Assembly (NCBI GenBank): GCA_963807065.1
Contig: CAWDZQ010000003.1
Span: forward strand, 62,001-126,000
DNA: 64,000 nt
Direction of reading: 5' to 3'
From: CAWAND01 sp963807065
GTDB taxonomy: Bacteria > Chloroflexota > Anaerolineae > Anaerolineales > E44-bin32
The notes beneath the pieces were generated by a model that had not been told where the DNA came from, did no database searches, and saw only the letters and a program-made list of their open reading frames with translations. Position 1 is the first letter of the stretch. Every line of letters begins with the position of its first letter. Made by a program: the position numbers and the translations under genes. Positions 36,697-49,600 of the stretch are shown here, piece by piece.

Positions 36697-38017
36697 ATGC
36701 GCTCGTCATTTACTGCCGCCGCTGATGGACTTGGAGACCCTAATTCGACGATGACCGTGGAGGAAGCACTCCAGGTCTCGTGGCTAAGCTACAAGCCCAG
36801 GCCACTTGGGGAGCTGATGGATGAGGGCTATCTTGACAAAAGTAGGTTGGAATGGGCAGCGCAGAAGGCGTACAACCCCCTATTGAAGAAGGCCGCGGCA
36901 GTGCTCTTGTCGGAGAAGGGGAACTTGAACGCTTGGAGTCGGTTGCGTCTGGCAAAGAGGTTCCGGAACAGCCTGCTAGAGATGTCGGCATCAGCCTGGC
37001 TGAAGCCGAGGCCACCCGATGGCCCTTCCGAGATCATAAAGGCGAAGCTATGGGCCCGTTGGTTCGGACGGGTACGCTCTCACTGAAGGACTTGGCCTAT
37101 GCGATTGAGAAAGCCTGGGATGACCACGTTCGGCGGTCCGCCATCGGTTGAGCTTGATGCGGCTGGGTCAGGAGATCGAAGAGGGGCTATCGGCAGCCGG
37201 ACCCTTGAAGTTGTCTATGGAAAGCGAGAGGAGCTATGCGCAGCGCAGGCAGCTTCAGATTGCTTCGATGGAGGGGCCTGATCCGGAGGCGCATTGCTCG
37301 CGTTGAGCCTGGCTCTTGTCGACTCATTTCACAATCGGCATCGGCAACACCACCTCAAAGTGACGATCCCAGAGGTTCTGCGTCCTCTGAAACCATAGCG
37401 CTCCGATTGTCTCCGTGGGCGTGATCGCGATCGTGTTGCTGATCTTCGTGGCTTGAGTGGTTCTGGGACGATGGAGCGGCGATCGAAGCCTACGAGAAAG
37501 GTGAGAGGCGGAGAGGATGCAGTCGTTGAGCGGCCCGGCGGGCACTCGATGGGAACTGGACCTTGTTTCGCAACATCGTCTTGCCCGGCAAGAAGGCCGA
37601 TCTGGACATCGTCCTCGTGGGCCCCCCGGGAGTGTGGGCTCTTGAAGTGAAAACTATGCTGGGCGCCTACAAGAACGTCGGCGATACCTGGGCGTACCAA
37701 TCGGTCGGCGGATGGAAACACATGAGGAAAAATCCTGGCCGTCAAGCTCGTCGGGCCGCATTAGCTCTCAAGGACTTCCTAAGAGCCGATGGCATCAAGA
37801 CATACATCCATGATGCCGTCGTGTGGGCTGACCCCGAGGCAGCGGTCTTCCAGGAGAACCCGATCGGTTCGCCATTTGGCGCCTGGATCGGCTGGAGGAC
37901 GAGTTGGGGAATCTCACCAATGGCGGGCCGATGCCTGAGGAGGATCGGGCTGTCATCTTGGACAAATTGACCAGACTTACCGGCCAAGACGACCGTGACG
38001 AACGAAGGCAATCCTGA
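36697..38017 (+). pseudogene. NERD-domain membrane protein, frameshifted
   Basis: Stitched across frames this reads as one protein of about 430 residues. The start MRSSFTAAADG is preceded by GAGGAG, then an N-terminal part (MTVEEALQVSWLSYKPR, DLAYAIEKAWDDHVR, LMRLGQEIEEGLS), a membrane segment (IVSVGVIAIVLLIFVA), and a NERD nuclease-related domain with LPGKKADLDIVLVGPPGVWALEVKT (Asp...Glu-x-Lys), ending PEEDRAVILDKLTRLTG. At least four frame changes or stops interrupt it (near 36905, 37140, 37455, 37860). NERD proteins are often found with defence genes. First gene of the island; the break-up could be decay or sequence error. Confidence 0.72.
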
Positions 38018-38166
38018 TGATGAATAGCTTGTCACAGGGAACGGAGACTTCGTAATGACGGTCCTATGGTACACAAAATAATAGACGGCGCGAAAGCCAC
38101 CGGCTTCTCCCAATGGCTTGAGACGTTGCTTAGGTTCTAGGTCCCACCGCTGGTTTTGGAGGCCAG

Positions 38167-39279
38167 ATGGGCACCGTATTGATGGTTGGAGCAGGCGGCT
38201 CGCTAGCTCAGGCACTGTCGTTCCGCTGATTCAAGAAGAGAGAGCACCCTCCCCTCGACGGCAACTTCTTCGAGAAATCAAAGGGTCTTGCTGCCAGCCA
38301 CGATGAGATCAGGGAGAGCATTCCAGAGTCCTCGAGCTCTTCTGGAAAAGAATGGGCAGTATCTAGACCCCTTCGACGACTTGGCTCCACTCACGCTCGA
38401 GCAGTTCTTCGCTGACGTCTACTATGATGTTGCGTCTGGTCATTCCTCCAACGCCTTCGACGTATTCGTTGAGCTCTTACATCTCTACAATCGAGTACTG
38501 AGCACGACCACGAATTGGATGGCCAACCGACCGCGATCCGCTGATTTGGATCGGTTGGTCAGGTATGAGTTGGCGCGGTCCGAAAGGGGATCTTTCCATC
38601 ATCACGTTCAATCAGGACTTGGTTCTCGAGAATGTGGTGGCAAGGATCCCAAGGACTGCGGGGGAATGGTGTCTCGGGAGTTTGTATGGGAACATCGGTC
38701 TCGATCCCCTGTTCAATCGAGCCAGAAGGGAAGGCTTCATGCAGCATCATCCCGGGTGTCCCCATAAGCCGCCAGTTGTTATTCACAAGCTTCATGGCTC
38801 CCTAAATTGGGGAGTTCGAAGCTCGGAGCGGGATCCCAAGATGGGAACCCTCTTCCCGGGGCGTCACAGGAGCCGGAGTATCTTCGTCTACGATTTAAAG
38901 ACCACCTCGGACTCGGCAAGAATTTCAACGACAACTCGCACAGGACGCAGCACCTGGTATCTTTGGCCCCTGATCGTGCCGCCTATCTACGATAAGAGCC
39001 GAATCACTGGAATCTCGGTCCTTCGAACGGACCTGGAAAGCAGCAGCATCCGCCATTGAAAAGTGCGACAGACTGGTCTTACTTGGATATTCGCTACCGG
39101 ATGCCGATGTAAGTGCAATCCAGATGCTCCGAAGGAGTTTTCTAGCCAATCATGACCTTGACGATGTAGAGTGCATCAATCCTGACGCCAGCGTCGCAGG
39201 GAAATTGAAGTCGAAACTCAAGTGCAAGGTGGTTAGACTTTTCCATGACCTACCGACATTTCTCGACCATGCAACCTAG
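38167..39279 (+). pseudogene. SIR2-like protein, frameshifted
   Basis: The start MGTVLMVGAGGSLAQA gives the NAD-binding GAGGS motif of SIR2 folds. Next comes HPPLDGNFFEKSKG in a second frame, typical of defence-type SIR2 proteins, then FADVYYDVASG, ITFNQDLVLENV, HKLHGSLNW and finally DRLVLLGYSLPDAD. The pieces lie in order but in at least four frames, so as read it is broken. In several anti-phage systems SIR2 domains deplete NAD after infection. Here it sits upstream of the DUF499-DUF1156 core, possibly as its effector; that link is inferred from position only. Confidence 0.75.
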
Positions 39280-39477
39280 GGTCGCCTGCAATTCTTGTCT
39301 ATCAACCAATGGAGTCACCATACCCAAAAAGGAACATTCTTCGTTCTGTTTGCCACGACACTGGGCTGCGCGTAGAATGTCTCTTAGGGTTTGATCAAAC
39401 GGATGCCCGAGTGACGGTCTCAGCATCTGCCTCTCACGATCTCCTGCATCTAGAATGTTTTCATTCGTCAGCATTGG

Positions 39478-42400
39478 ATGACGACGTTGAAATCTATCCT
39501 TGACACTTGCAGGCCCCGCAAAGATATCGTTGGTGGTTCCTTCAATTCCGAGATCTTTACCGCTAATCTGAGCGATGTGATCGGTTTCTATCAAGAGGGC
39601 GGATCACGCGTCGACAACATCTATACCGACGCCGAGCTCTTTTTCAATGAAGGAACGTATCCAACGGCGAGTTTACGCCAGCTCCTGACCGGAGTTTTCG
39701 TCGCCTCAGCGGCGATGCGGCGCATCCAGCCATCCAACGCCTTGAGACCGCCTTCGGTGGCGGAAAGACGCATGCGCTCATCGCGTGCACCCACATTGGC
39801 AAGCGAGGGACGGAGCTCAAAGAGGCCACTTAGGGTCTTCTAGAGCCCGGGCTCCTACCCGAGCCAGGTGAAATCTACGTTGTCGGGGTTCGTGGTGACG
39901 AGATTCCAGCGCACAAGCCCAAGGGAAAGGACCTCGTCCCTTACACGCTTTGGGGCGAAATCGCATTCCAAGTTGGTGGACCGACGTTGTATGCCGAGGT
40001 GGGGAGGTGCCAGCTCCTTTGCAGCTCCCGGGAAGCCCTATTTCGACAAGGTTCTCGGCGGGCGGAAGGTGCTGATACTGATCGACGAGCTGGCGCAGTA
40101 TGCCGCCCGACTCAGCGGCTCGCGCAAATGGTGGAGAGCAATTGGCCGCCTTTGTCATGGCGCTGCATGGGTATGCTCGAACCCATCAAGGGATCGCAAT
40201 AGTAGCGACGCTTGCCGGGATAACGGACGCGCTTTGGCTTCAGACGAAGCGATCGGCCGACTCTTGTCGGAGGTCACCGGCGAAGACGTCGAAGAGGACC
40301 AGGCCATGAGCATCGGCCAGAAGGCGGTTGACAACGTCGAAAGCGTGGCCTTCCGCGCCGGGGCCCCGGGCCCGTCCCAGTCCAGCCGGGTGAAATTGCC
40401 AAGGTTCTCGCCCAGCGTCTTCTCCAGGAGGTTGACCGCGATCAGGCTCAAAAAGTCGCAGACGCCTACGTCGAGATGTACACCAAGAACGCTGGGCTGC
40501 TCCCTGATGTTGCGACCCGCAAGGATTTTGGGGAGAGGTTGGTGGCCAGTTATCCCTTTCATCCCACATTGGCGGACTTCCTGAACAACAAGCTTTCCAC
40601 CGCCGAGAACTTCCAGGGAGTCGCTAGGCGGCGCCCGCGTGTGCTGGCGCTCGCCCTGCGAAGCTTATGGCGAGAAAAATCAGAAATCCCCATGATCCAC
40701 GCCTGTCATTTGGACATGCGCGATCCGGCGACGGCCAACGAACTGCTGGGGCGGACAGGTAGCAGCGACCTTTTCCCGGTCCTCAACGCCGACATCGGAG
40801 GCCCGGACAGTGACCAGCTCGAGACGGGTGCCAGCAATGCCCGTGAAGCGGACGAAGCCAATCCGCACCCCTTGGGCTTTCCGATGTATGAGTACACGTG
40901 GAAAACGATCTTCCTCCATAGCCTCGTGGGGAGGGAGGGTGGTCTGGCCTCACCTGTGTTTGGCCTCACAGAGCAGGGAAGCACTTTTCAACACCTCCTT
41001 CCCTGGCCTGACTCCACCGCAAGTTGCCAAGGCTCTTGAAAAGATCGAAGACCTCGATGGTGGCGCCTACTACCTGCGTCACACCGACGGGCGCTACTAT
41101 GCCAGCATAGAACCTTCGGTTCGTGTGGCACTCAGCAAGATCTGGAATTCACTCAAGTCCCAAGATTATCGCATCCGGGAGAATTCTTCTGGCGACCGCT
41201 CGCAAAGTCGTTTCGACCGAAACCCAGAGTTTTCAGGTGGAACAAGATGTCTCCGAGCCGGAGCACTTGCCTGACAATGTGGAGAAACCCATCTTGGGTT
41301 TGATTTCCTTTGACGCCAAAGACGTCGATGTTGAGGCCTTTATCACGACTGCAGGTAAGAACAAACCTAGGGAACGCCAGAACTTGGTCTTTCTCATGGT
41401 CCCCAACACGGTCACGGTCCGGCAGCAAGCAACTGGACAGGCAAAGCTCAAGGCGCTCGACGATGTGTCAAGTCAGGCGCTCGACCGCATTCGGGACTCT
41501 GCCAGGTGGGCTCTGGCCATTCAAGAGCTCCCTAGGCGGCCGCAGGACTATGGGATCAATCCTGCGCGTCTCGACGAAGATGCCTTTCGCCAGCGGGCCA
41601 GTGAGCGAGAAAAGGCGCTCGAAACCTCCGTCACCGAGGCCTACCGCTACTTGTGGTTCGATCGGCGTCGGGCAGATTGAGCGCCACGAAATCCACACTG
41701 CGGGGGGCGAAAGCGGGGTATCCGTTATCGAACGGATTAGGAAGGTGTTGCTCGACGACAAGGAAATGGTGACCCGCGATGATACCGATCAGGCGTCTCT
41801 CCAGAGCCTGCAGGCACTCTTCTTTCGGACACAGAGACGCCATCGCTCGATGAGATTTAAATCACTTCCTCTGCCGAAGATCGTGGCCTGTGCTCGAGAC
41901 AATGTCAGTGTTCGGGCACATCATCCGCTCTGGAGTTCAGCGTGATGTCTGGTGCCTGTTCCGAATGGGGGGACCGGAGACCACCTCCCCTGCGGAATTC
42001 TTTGACCGTGAGCAGGATTTGCCGCTAGACTTGGATTTGAGCCTACCCGGATGGAGCATTATCCGCCCCGAAGACGCCAAAAAGCGCAAATGGATCGCCA
42101 AGCCGGCCCCGGATCTGCACTTGCTGGGAGCATGGATCACTGATCAGGTTGAAACCCGCGGAGTGGTGACATACGCTGAGCTGAGGAAGGGAATTCAAAA
42201 TCAACACGGTGATGTCAAAGACCAGGACCTTTCTGACGCGGGCGAGCAGGATGATCCGCGACAAGAGCCTTAGCAGCTACAAGGGTACGCCGAACCAGAA
42301 GGATAGACCTGAGCTCATACAAGGCTCGAAGTCGGTATTCTATACACCTTCGGACGACGATGTCGTCATCACCAATGCCGAGGCCGCCAAGCGGGATTGG

Positions 42401-42752
42401 CTCGATGAACGATCTAGCGCTTTCACCTTGCGGGATCGGGAAGGCGCTAGAGCCCTTGTTCCTCTCCTGGGCAGAATTGGGAGCCTGTACAACCGAGGCC
42501 TAACCTCTAGGATCGACGAGATGGACATTTCGGGTCTTGAACTTCCGGATGGAGGGACCCTGCGACTTAGTGTCAACAACGCTCCGCCCGAATCGGTCAA
42601 GAAGTTGGGCGAGTTGTTCGAGGGTGTTGGCCCGGGTCACGGAGATGGGCAAGCAGACCCTGGGTGACCTTGAAATTCGATCTCCCGACGATGACTGCAT
42701 TTTCATCCGTGCGATCGATGAAGGGGAGAACGAGGCGCCGTGCGAAGAATAG
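39478..42752 (+). pseudogene. DUF499 ATPase (anti-phage-associated), many frameshifts
   Basis: About 3.3 kb, equal to the usual ~1,050-1,100-residue size of DUF499 proteins. It starts MTTLKSILDTCRPRKDIV. Walker A is AFGGGKTHA (39752-39772) and Walker B is VLILIDELAQYAARL (about 40068). Further conserved blocks follow: VASYPFHPTLADFLN, FLMVPNTVTVRQQATGQ and TYAELRKGIQ. It ends GDLEIRSPDDDCIF...EAPCEE at 42752. More than ten frame changes occur. DUF499 proteins are AAA-like ATPases that travel with DUF1156 methylases and PLD helicases in defence loci. Likely role: ATP-driven component of a modification-linked anti-phage system. Confidence 0.82.
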
Positions 42753-43364
42753 ACGGAACGGGGGGGATTGGGCCATCCAAGAGCACTACGTTCGGCGGGT
42801 GCGCTCGAACGTCACCCACGCGGCGTGGCTTCTGCGGGTTACAGATCACAAGGACAAACCCTCAGCTGTGTTGATCGTGAAGGAACGCATTCTCCCAGTG
42901 ACCGAAGACGGCGTTGGTTCAGCGTCCTTGATTCCCGAGGCCAAGCTGGAAGACCGTGGCCTGATTTACGGTGCGCCGCTTCGCCGCTGCTTGCCGATTT
43001 TCCACACCATCGTTGGACATGTTGCGGACGATGCGGCGTCCCCCTCGAGTTGGGGCGCTACTTGGCAGGGACAAGGATCGACTTCCGGGGGAACCTCCCG
43101 TTGGACGATGAAGCAGGCCCCAAGCTGGCGCTCATCTTCAAGCTGCGCGAGCGGATCCAAGAGCTGGATCGGGTGGAGTTGATTGCCCGGCAGAGTGGAG
43201 CGCTTCACACGTGAAGAAGCGGCCTACTGGTTCTCGCGGATCACCAATTTCGGCGAGGGCACCCGGACCGCTGGGCTCGCGGCGGCCTGCGGACTGTGTT
43301 GGGCGGCCAACCTGGCGATCCGGCGGTTCAGGACATGCTCGAACGCCTGCGCAACACTTACTAA
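42740..43364 (+). pseudogene. Small defence-cassette protein, unassigned
   Basis: About 208 residues when stitched. A GTG start at 42740 overlaps the DUF499 end. Readable pieces: HYVRRVRSNVTHAAWLLRV, RTDFRGNLPLDDEAGPK-like (read as IDFRGNLPLDDEAGPKLAL), RIQELDRVELIARQ, RFTREEAAYWFSRITNFG and the end DMLERLRNTY. By size and position it could be the DUF3780 partner that I recall alongside DUF499/DUF1156, but I cannot confirm the family from motifs. Several frame changes. Confidence 0.55.
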
Positions 43365-43394
43365 CAGACTGTAGCGCAGCTTTGCTGGTGAAGG

Positions 43395-46300
43395 GTGTTC
43401 AACGGGTTAAGAGAAGATCGAAGATTGGCCAAACTAATTCGGGTTCCGGTGCCCGTGCCATCAGGTGGGGGCTGAAACTCAACGAGAACGCGGAGCAAGC
43501 TCGGCCCTGCCACCGCTCTATTTCCTGCACGTGTGGTGGGCTCGCCGCCCGCTGACTCCCAGCCGGGCGGCAATCCTCGCTTCTTTGCTGCCGGCCGACT
43601 ACGACCCCGATCAATTCCTGATGGACCTGGGCATCGAACGTGTCCAGGTGAATGTAGACGGAATCTGGTGGGCGATCACCGACAACCAGCTCAGCCGCCT
43701 TGAACCGGCGAAGGATGGTCGAGAGGTCTTCCAAGTCGATAGCTGGACCTTGAAGTGGCTTGAGAAGGAGAACAAACAACGCGATGAAGTCCGATCGATG
43801 CTCAATCAAGCAGCGGGACGTCAAGACATCGCCGTGGAAGACGATCTTCTCAGTTACTGGCATGGTGAGCTTCAAGCGATCCCGGAGCCCTTTCCGAAAG
43901 AAGGAACGCCCTCGATGTGTCAGAAAGGCTCCAGCGAGGCCAGCGGAATTCAATGCACTAATGGAGATTGGGAAGGCGATGCAACGCCGAACTCCGGTTA
44001 ACCTTTATGGCTATGATCGACTCTACAAGGCACCGCCGCCAGTGCTCCAAAAGTCCTTAGTGATCTTGGACCCCGCCACCAGCGGGGCGGTTCAATTCCA
44101 TTCGAGGCGCTGCGTGCCGGTCACCGAGTTATTGCGAATGAACTCAATCCTGTGGCCGCCACTATCCTTGAGGCGACGTTGCAATTCCCTGCGAGGTATG
44201 GAATGGGCCTGACCAAGGAGATTGAGGGCTATGGTAGTCGGTTGCTGGCTGCCGCCGGCGACCGGCTTGCTCCCGTCTTTCCAGTCCATCAACCTCTCCC
44301 CTAATTTTGAGTAAATCGGCTCCAGAACGTTCTTTAGAGTACCCCGATCTTGTCACTCAATTCGCCGACGAAGAAACGACATCGTTCATCTTCGCCCGCC
44401 AAGTCACCTGCCCGAATTGCGGTGGGGAGGCGCCCTTGCTCAATTCGTGCTGGCTGTCGAAGCAGCCGAGCGATCAGTGGGGCGTGAGGATCGTTCCGGA
44501 TGGGCGTCGGCGTGGGGGGACCGTCTCGTTCGAGACTTACCGGGCGGTGCAGGCCAAGGGGCCGAACGGCGAAGATCCCAACTTTGCCACCGTCAGCCGT
44601 GGTGTGGGTACCTGCATCCACTGCAAGCAAGCCATTTCAGCCGGTGAGATCAAACGGCAGGCGCGGCGCGAGTCGCCCCACGGGACATGGACCGATCGTC
44701 TCTTCGCAGTCGTGGCCGTGCGGTACCAACCCATGCTTGACAAGAAAGGGCGGCCCAAGCGCTACAAGAGCGGGGATAAAAACGGGCGTACCAAGACTGG
44801 GAAGATCACCTTCTTCCGCCCGCCCAACGAGACAGACCTGGCGGCCATAAACGAGGGCTAAAGTTCGCCTGAAGGACAAATGGCCGGAGTGGGAGCGGCA
44901 AGGGCTTATCCCGACCGAGCGCTTCCCGGACGGAAATAACATGCGGCCATTCTGCAGTTCGGGATGACCCGCTGGTGTGACATGTTTACGCCACGCCAAT
45001 TGCTCGGGCACTTGACCATGATCGAGGAGTTGAACCGACTAAGCCCCAAATCCTGGCCGAGCTTGGCGAGGAAAGGGGGAAGGCGGTCGTCACCTATCTG
45101 CAGTTCGCCGTAGATAAGGGAGTTGACTACAACAGCCGGCAGACCCGCGTTGGGAATGCACGCGAGGCATCATAAAGGGTACTTTCGGCAGGCACGATTT
45201 CTCGCTGAAGTGGACGTTTGGAGAGATGATCTTTACGGGGCCAAACTCGGGCGCCACGTGGGGTCGGAGCCAGATCATCGACTTATTGGGCAATTGCAGA
45301 CCTGTTGCATGACGCGGGTACCAAGCCTCAAAGTGATTCCCATCCACCAGAGATAATCTCTGGCACCGCAGCCTACATGCCCCAAGTTGAAGACTGTTCC
45401 GTTGACCTCATCTGCATGGACCCGCCCTACTATAACAATGTGCAGTATGCAGAACTCTCAGACTACTTCTACGTTTGGCAGAAGAGAACGCTGGAAGACC
45501 TCTATCCGGAAATCTACTCCGGCGGCTCACAAACAAGACGGACGAGGCGGTGGCTAACCCCGCGAGAGATGGGAACGCTGCCAAAGCCCAGGACGCGTAC
45601 GAACGCATGATGCGTGAGATCTTCCAGGAATGCCGGCGCGTCACCAAAGACGATGGGTTGATGACGTTGATGTTCACCCACAAGAGCAGGAAGCCTGGGA
45701 GACGTTGACCCGCTCGCTCATCGACAGCGGCTGGATCATCACTGGCTGCTTCCCGGTGGAATCAGAAGATCATATCCATCCACCAGATGGACATGGCGGC
45801 GGCAGCGAGCTCTGTTTTCTTGTCCTGTCGGAAACGCACCGGTTCAACGGAAGAGGTCAGGGTGTGGTCAGGCTTTGGGGGGGATGGCGTCCAGAAAGCG
45901 GTTGGCAAGGCAGTCCAGGACAGCCTCGAAGAATTTAAGGCGCTCAAACTCACGCCGGTGGATGAAATGGTGGCCTCCTATGGCCGGGCGCTCAGAGTGC
46001 TTTCCCAGAACTGGCCCGTGATGGACGGCGATGAAGAAGTCAGCCCCATTCGCGCCATGAACGAAGCAAGTCGGGTGGTTTCTGAAAACCACGTGCGCAG
46101 GATCACAGGCGGCTGGTTCAAGTGCAAGACCTGTCACCCGAAGCGGCAATGGGCTTAACGCTGTTCGGGATCTATGGCCTGGGGGATCTTCCCTATGACG
46201 ATGCCCTCAACTTGTCCCGTAGCCTCACCATCGGCCTCGAAAATCACAGTGCTGGGTATCATTTGCAGGGCCGGATGATCGGAGTCAACCCCGAGACCCA

Positions 46301-46585
46301 GGTTCAAGTCGGGATCGGTCATCCGGAGGGGATGGCTACTTCGCCCCTATGGTACGTTCAGGGTCGAAGCTGCGTTTGGTTTCACCCGAAGAACGAAGCG
46401 CCAAACGGCTGAGTAACCCGCAAACGGAGTGGGACCTCCTGCAGGGGCTCATCATGGCCTACCGTGAAGGCGACATTCCCCTGGCACGTGTGTATCTGCA
46501 GGATCATGCGGACGGCAAGGACGGTGTGGTGCTAAACCTGCTCAGGGTGTGGACATCACAGATGGTCGAGGAAAATTTCCCGTAA
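43395..46585 (+). pseudogene. DUF1156-type DNA methyltransferase, many frameshifts
   Basis: About 3.2 kb (~1,000 residues originally). Near the N-terminus is LHVWWARRPLTPSRAAIL, the DUF1156 signature. Then GGSIPFEALRAGHRVIANELNPVAA-type SAM-binding sequence occurs in another frame (from about 44085), a zinc-finger-like CPNCGG...CIHCK (44408-44630), and the catalytic DPPYYNNVQYAELSDYF (from 45417), an adenine/cytosine-amino MTase motif IV. It ends LLRVWTSQMVEENFP. GTG at 43395 is a guess at the start. About ten frame changes. It would modify host DNA so that the rest of the system spares it. Confidence 0.82.
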
Positions 46586-46620
46586 GAGGGGCGGGCGATT
46601 GAGTTTGGCCTGAACGACCA

Positions 46621-49600
46621 ATGAAAGGCAAGCCCGGGATGGGGGGTGGCCTAAGCGGATACGAGTGGGAGATCGACTACCGAACATCGGCCATCACGCT
46701 CGATCGGCGGCCAGTGGATGTCTTTTCACGACTTCTACATTCCTGCGCTTCGGCGATCGGTGGGCTATGACAGGATGGCGGGCTACTTCAGCAGCAGCTC
46801 CCTCGCGGCTGCTTCGCAGGGGTTCTCGTCCTTTGTGGGACCAAGAGGTCACCTTCGGCTGGTGGTGGGGGCGTCGCTGGCTGCCCAAGATGTGGAAGCG
46901 ATCGCCCCTCAAGGGAGATGAAGAACGGTTGACATCCCGGCTGGATGAATTCTTGGGCGATCCGGGCGCCTGGCCCGAGGATGTCGAAAGAGGGGTTGAT
47001 CTCCTGACCTGGATGGTGGCTCACCGCTACCTAGAATTACGTGTTGCCATACGCATTCATGCGCAAAGACGCGGGAACCAGTTCCCCTAGATTTCTCGGG
47101 TGACGGCTACATGCACGAGAAATCGGCCATCTTCACCGATCAGGACGGTCACCGGTTGCTTGCCTCAGGGTCACTCAATAAATCTCAGCGGGCGCTCGTT
47201 CACAACGCGGAGAACCTGGATATTCATTGTGAATGGTGGGGTGATCGCGATACCCAGCGGATCGAGCAACACCAGCGCTATTTTGACCACCTCTGGCGTG
47301 ATCAACATCCTCATTTTCGGGTTTTCACGTTGCCGGAGGCAATCAAGCGACTCTAAATAACACGTGGGAATTCCGTTGCGAAGCCGGTTGAAATCGACGG
47401 CTCAAGCGCCTCTCCGAGGGATGTGGCTGCGCCGAGCCCTCTGGAGGTACTCCGCTTCGCCCTGATCCGCGAAGGCCAAGTCCCGGCGGACGGTACGTTG
47501 GCCTGGAAACGGCACCAGTAGAGCCCTTGCCGCACCAGGCTATCGTGGCGCGACGCCTTGTCGAGACCTGGCCGTACAGCTACATGCTCTGCGATGAGGT
47601 CGGGTTAGGCAAGACGATCGAGGAAGGGCTTGCCATTCGGTCCTTGTACCTGTCTGGCCTGGCCAAACGTGTACTCGTTGCGCCGCCGGCAAGTTTGAAA
47701 GAGCAATGGCAGCGGGAGATGAAATCCAAGTTCCTACTGCCGTTTGCCATCACCGAGACCAGTCCCAAGACAACACACTCGTACATTCATCCACGTGATC
47801 GGCAACAGACGTCGGCGTCACCGTTTTCTCCGGACCTGAATATTGTCTCTACAGCCATCTTGCAGCGGAGCGATCATACGTCCAAGTGGCGGCTTGCAAT
47901 CCGTTTGACATTGTCCTCATCGATGAGGCGCATGCCTGCCCCCGGCAGAAACCAACCTCGGGTCTCGACGCAAACCCGGAATATGGGCAACTGTATCGAA
48001 CGGTTGACGAAGTTCTAAGGGTCAAGGCGAGTGCGCTTTGGCTCGCCACGGCCACGCCCATGCAATTGGAGAAGGTCGAAGCCTGGGATCTGCTGCGGTT
48101 GATGCACCGTGCAGGCGCCTTCCAAGATGATCCACGGTTGACGTTTGAGTACTACGACTGCTTGGCGGATTTGATCTCGCAATGGGCGTCCGATGCATAC
48201 GCTGAAGGCATTCTCTCTCGTGTGGCCCTGGGCTCGCTCAGAGACACCGATTTGCTGTTGTGGCGAGGACCTTAATGACGTCGTCATGGATGCCCGGCTA
48301 CGTCAACCTGCTCCTAAATTGGCTCGAGAAGGACATGAAACCCAAAGCCGGCGATCGTAGACGGATTGCCCGGCTTCCTCTTCGCAGGGTCGCCACTGGC
48401 TCCGTGCAATGCTCCGGCATACACGCAGCCTTCTGGAGATCTATGGGGAGTTTGGCAAGTTGACCAGGAACCTCGCCAGGCGGGTAGTTCAGCCGTTGCC
48501 GAGGCTGGTGTTCACGGAGAGCGAGAAGGCGGCCTACGACAGTCTTGAAGAGTACTGTGACCAACTTTCGGACCCAAGTCAATGCACATGGCGACAAACA
48601 GCAGAAGATACAACGTCGGATTTTACAAGAGTTTCCTTCGGCTGCGTTTTGCGCCAGTCTTCTACGCCATTCAGGAAACGGTACGCCGGCGGACTCGATA
48701 AAGGTAAATTGACACGCTTGCCTACCATCGAGCGCAATATTCTGGCCAATCGAGCTCGGATCATGATCCGCTTGGAACCGTGGCGATGGATCCGGAGAAG
48801 ATGTTAGGCAGAGAAGCTGATGAAGCCCTGCTGAAGAATTGATCCATGTCTCGGACTTGGAGTTGGAATGTGGTCAGCTTGCCGGAGCTTCATGAACTGC
48901 TAGCGTGCCTTTGGGGCCCGAGCACAAAGATGAAAGAGCTCTTGTTGGATCTGAACAAGTGGCGCCTGCCCGAACTCGGGCGGATCCAGCAGACCGTCGT
49001 CTTTACACGTTTCCATTACGATACGCTCACTCATATTGTTCATAGGTTGTACAAGACGTTGACCCCAACATGCTGGTGGGTACTTATTCGGGGCAGGGAG
49101 CCTCCTACTTGAATCCCGCGACCGGTCGACTGGTGTCGGGTCGATCGAGAGAGTCAAACACACGATTCCTGCACGGTGAAGTTGACGTGCTGGTCTGCAC
49201 CGATGCGGCGGCAGAAGGTCTCAACCTTCAAACAGCAAATCTGATCATCAATTTCGATCTTCCATGGAACCCCATGAAGGTCGAACAGCGCATTGGCCGA
49301 CTAGATCGGATCGGGCAAACTCACGATGAGATCTATGTCCTGAACCTGTGTTATCAGGGCTCGGTGGAAGAAATCGTCTACGAGCGGCTGCTCAGAAGAT
49401 TGGAGGAGGCGCAGCTGATCGTGGGGACCCAACAATTCTCCATGCTTCCTGTGACCTCGGACGAATTCAGAGCGCTTGCCGATGGGCTGATTTCCGAAGC
49501 CGAGCTGCTCAGTTTGGCCACACATAGGGCAAAGGAGCAACGTGAGCGCAGCCGCAGCATGGAGATACCTGCGGAAGAGCTCTATCGAATCTATAACCGC

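Noticed and set aside
37300..38017. NERD region as a separate gene from 36697-37300
   Set aside because: The two stretches run on in order with a membrane segment between, as in single NERD proteins; a frame change explains the apparent gap better.
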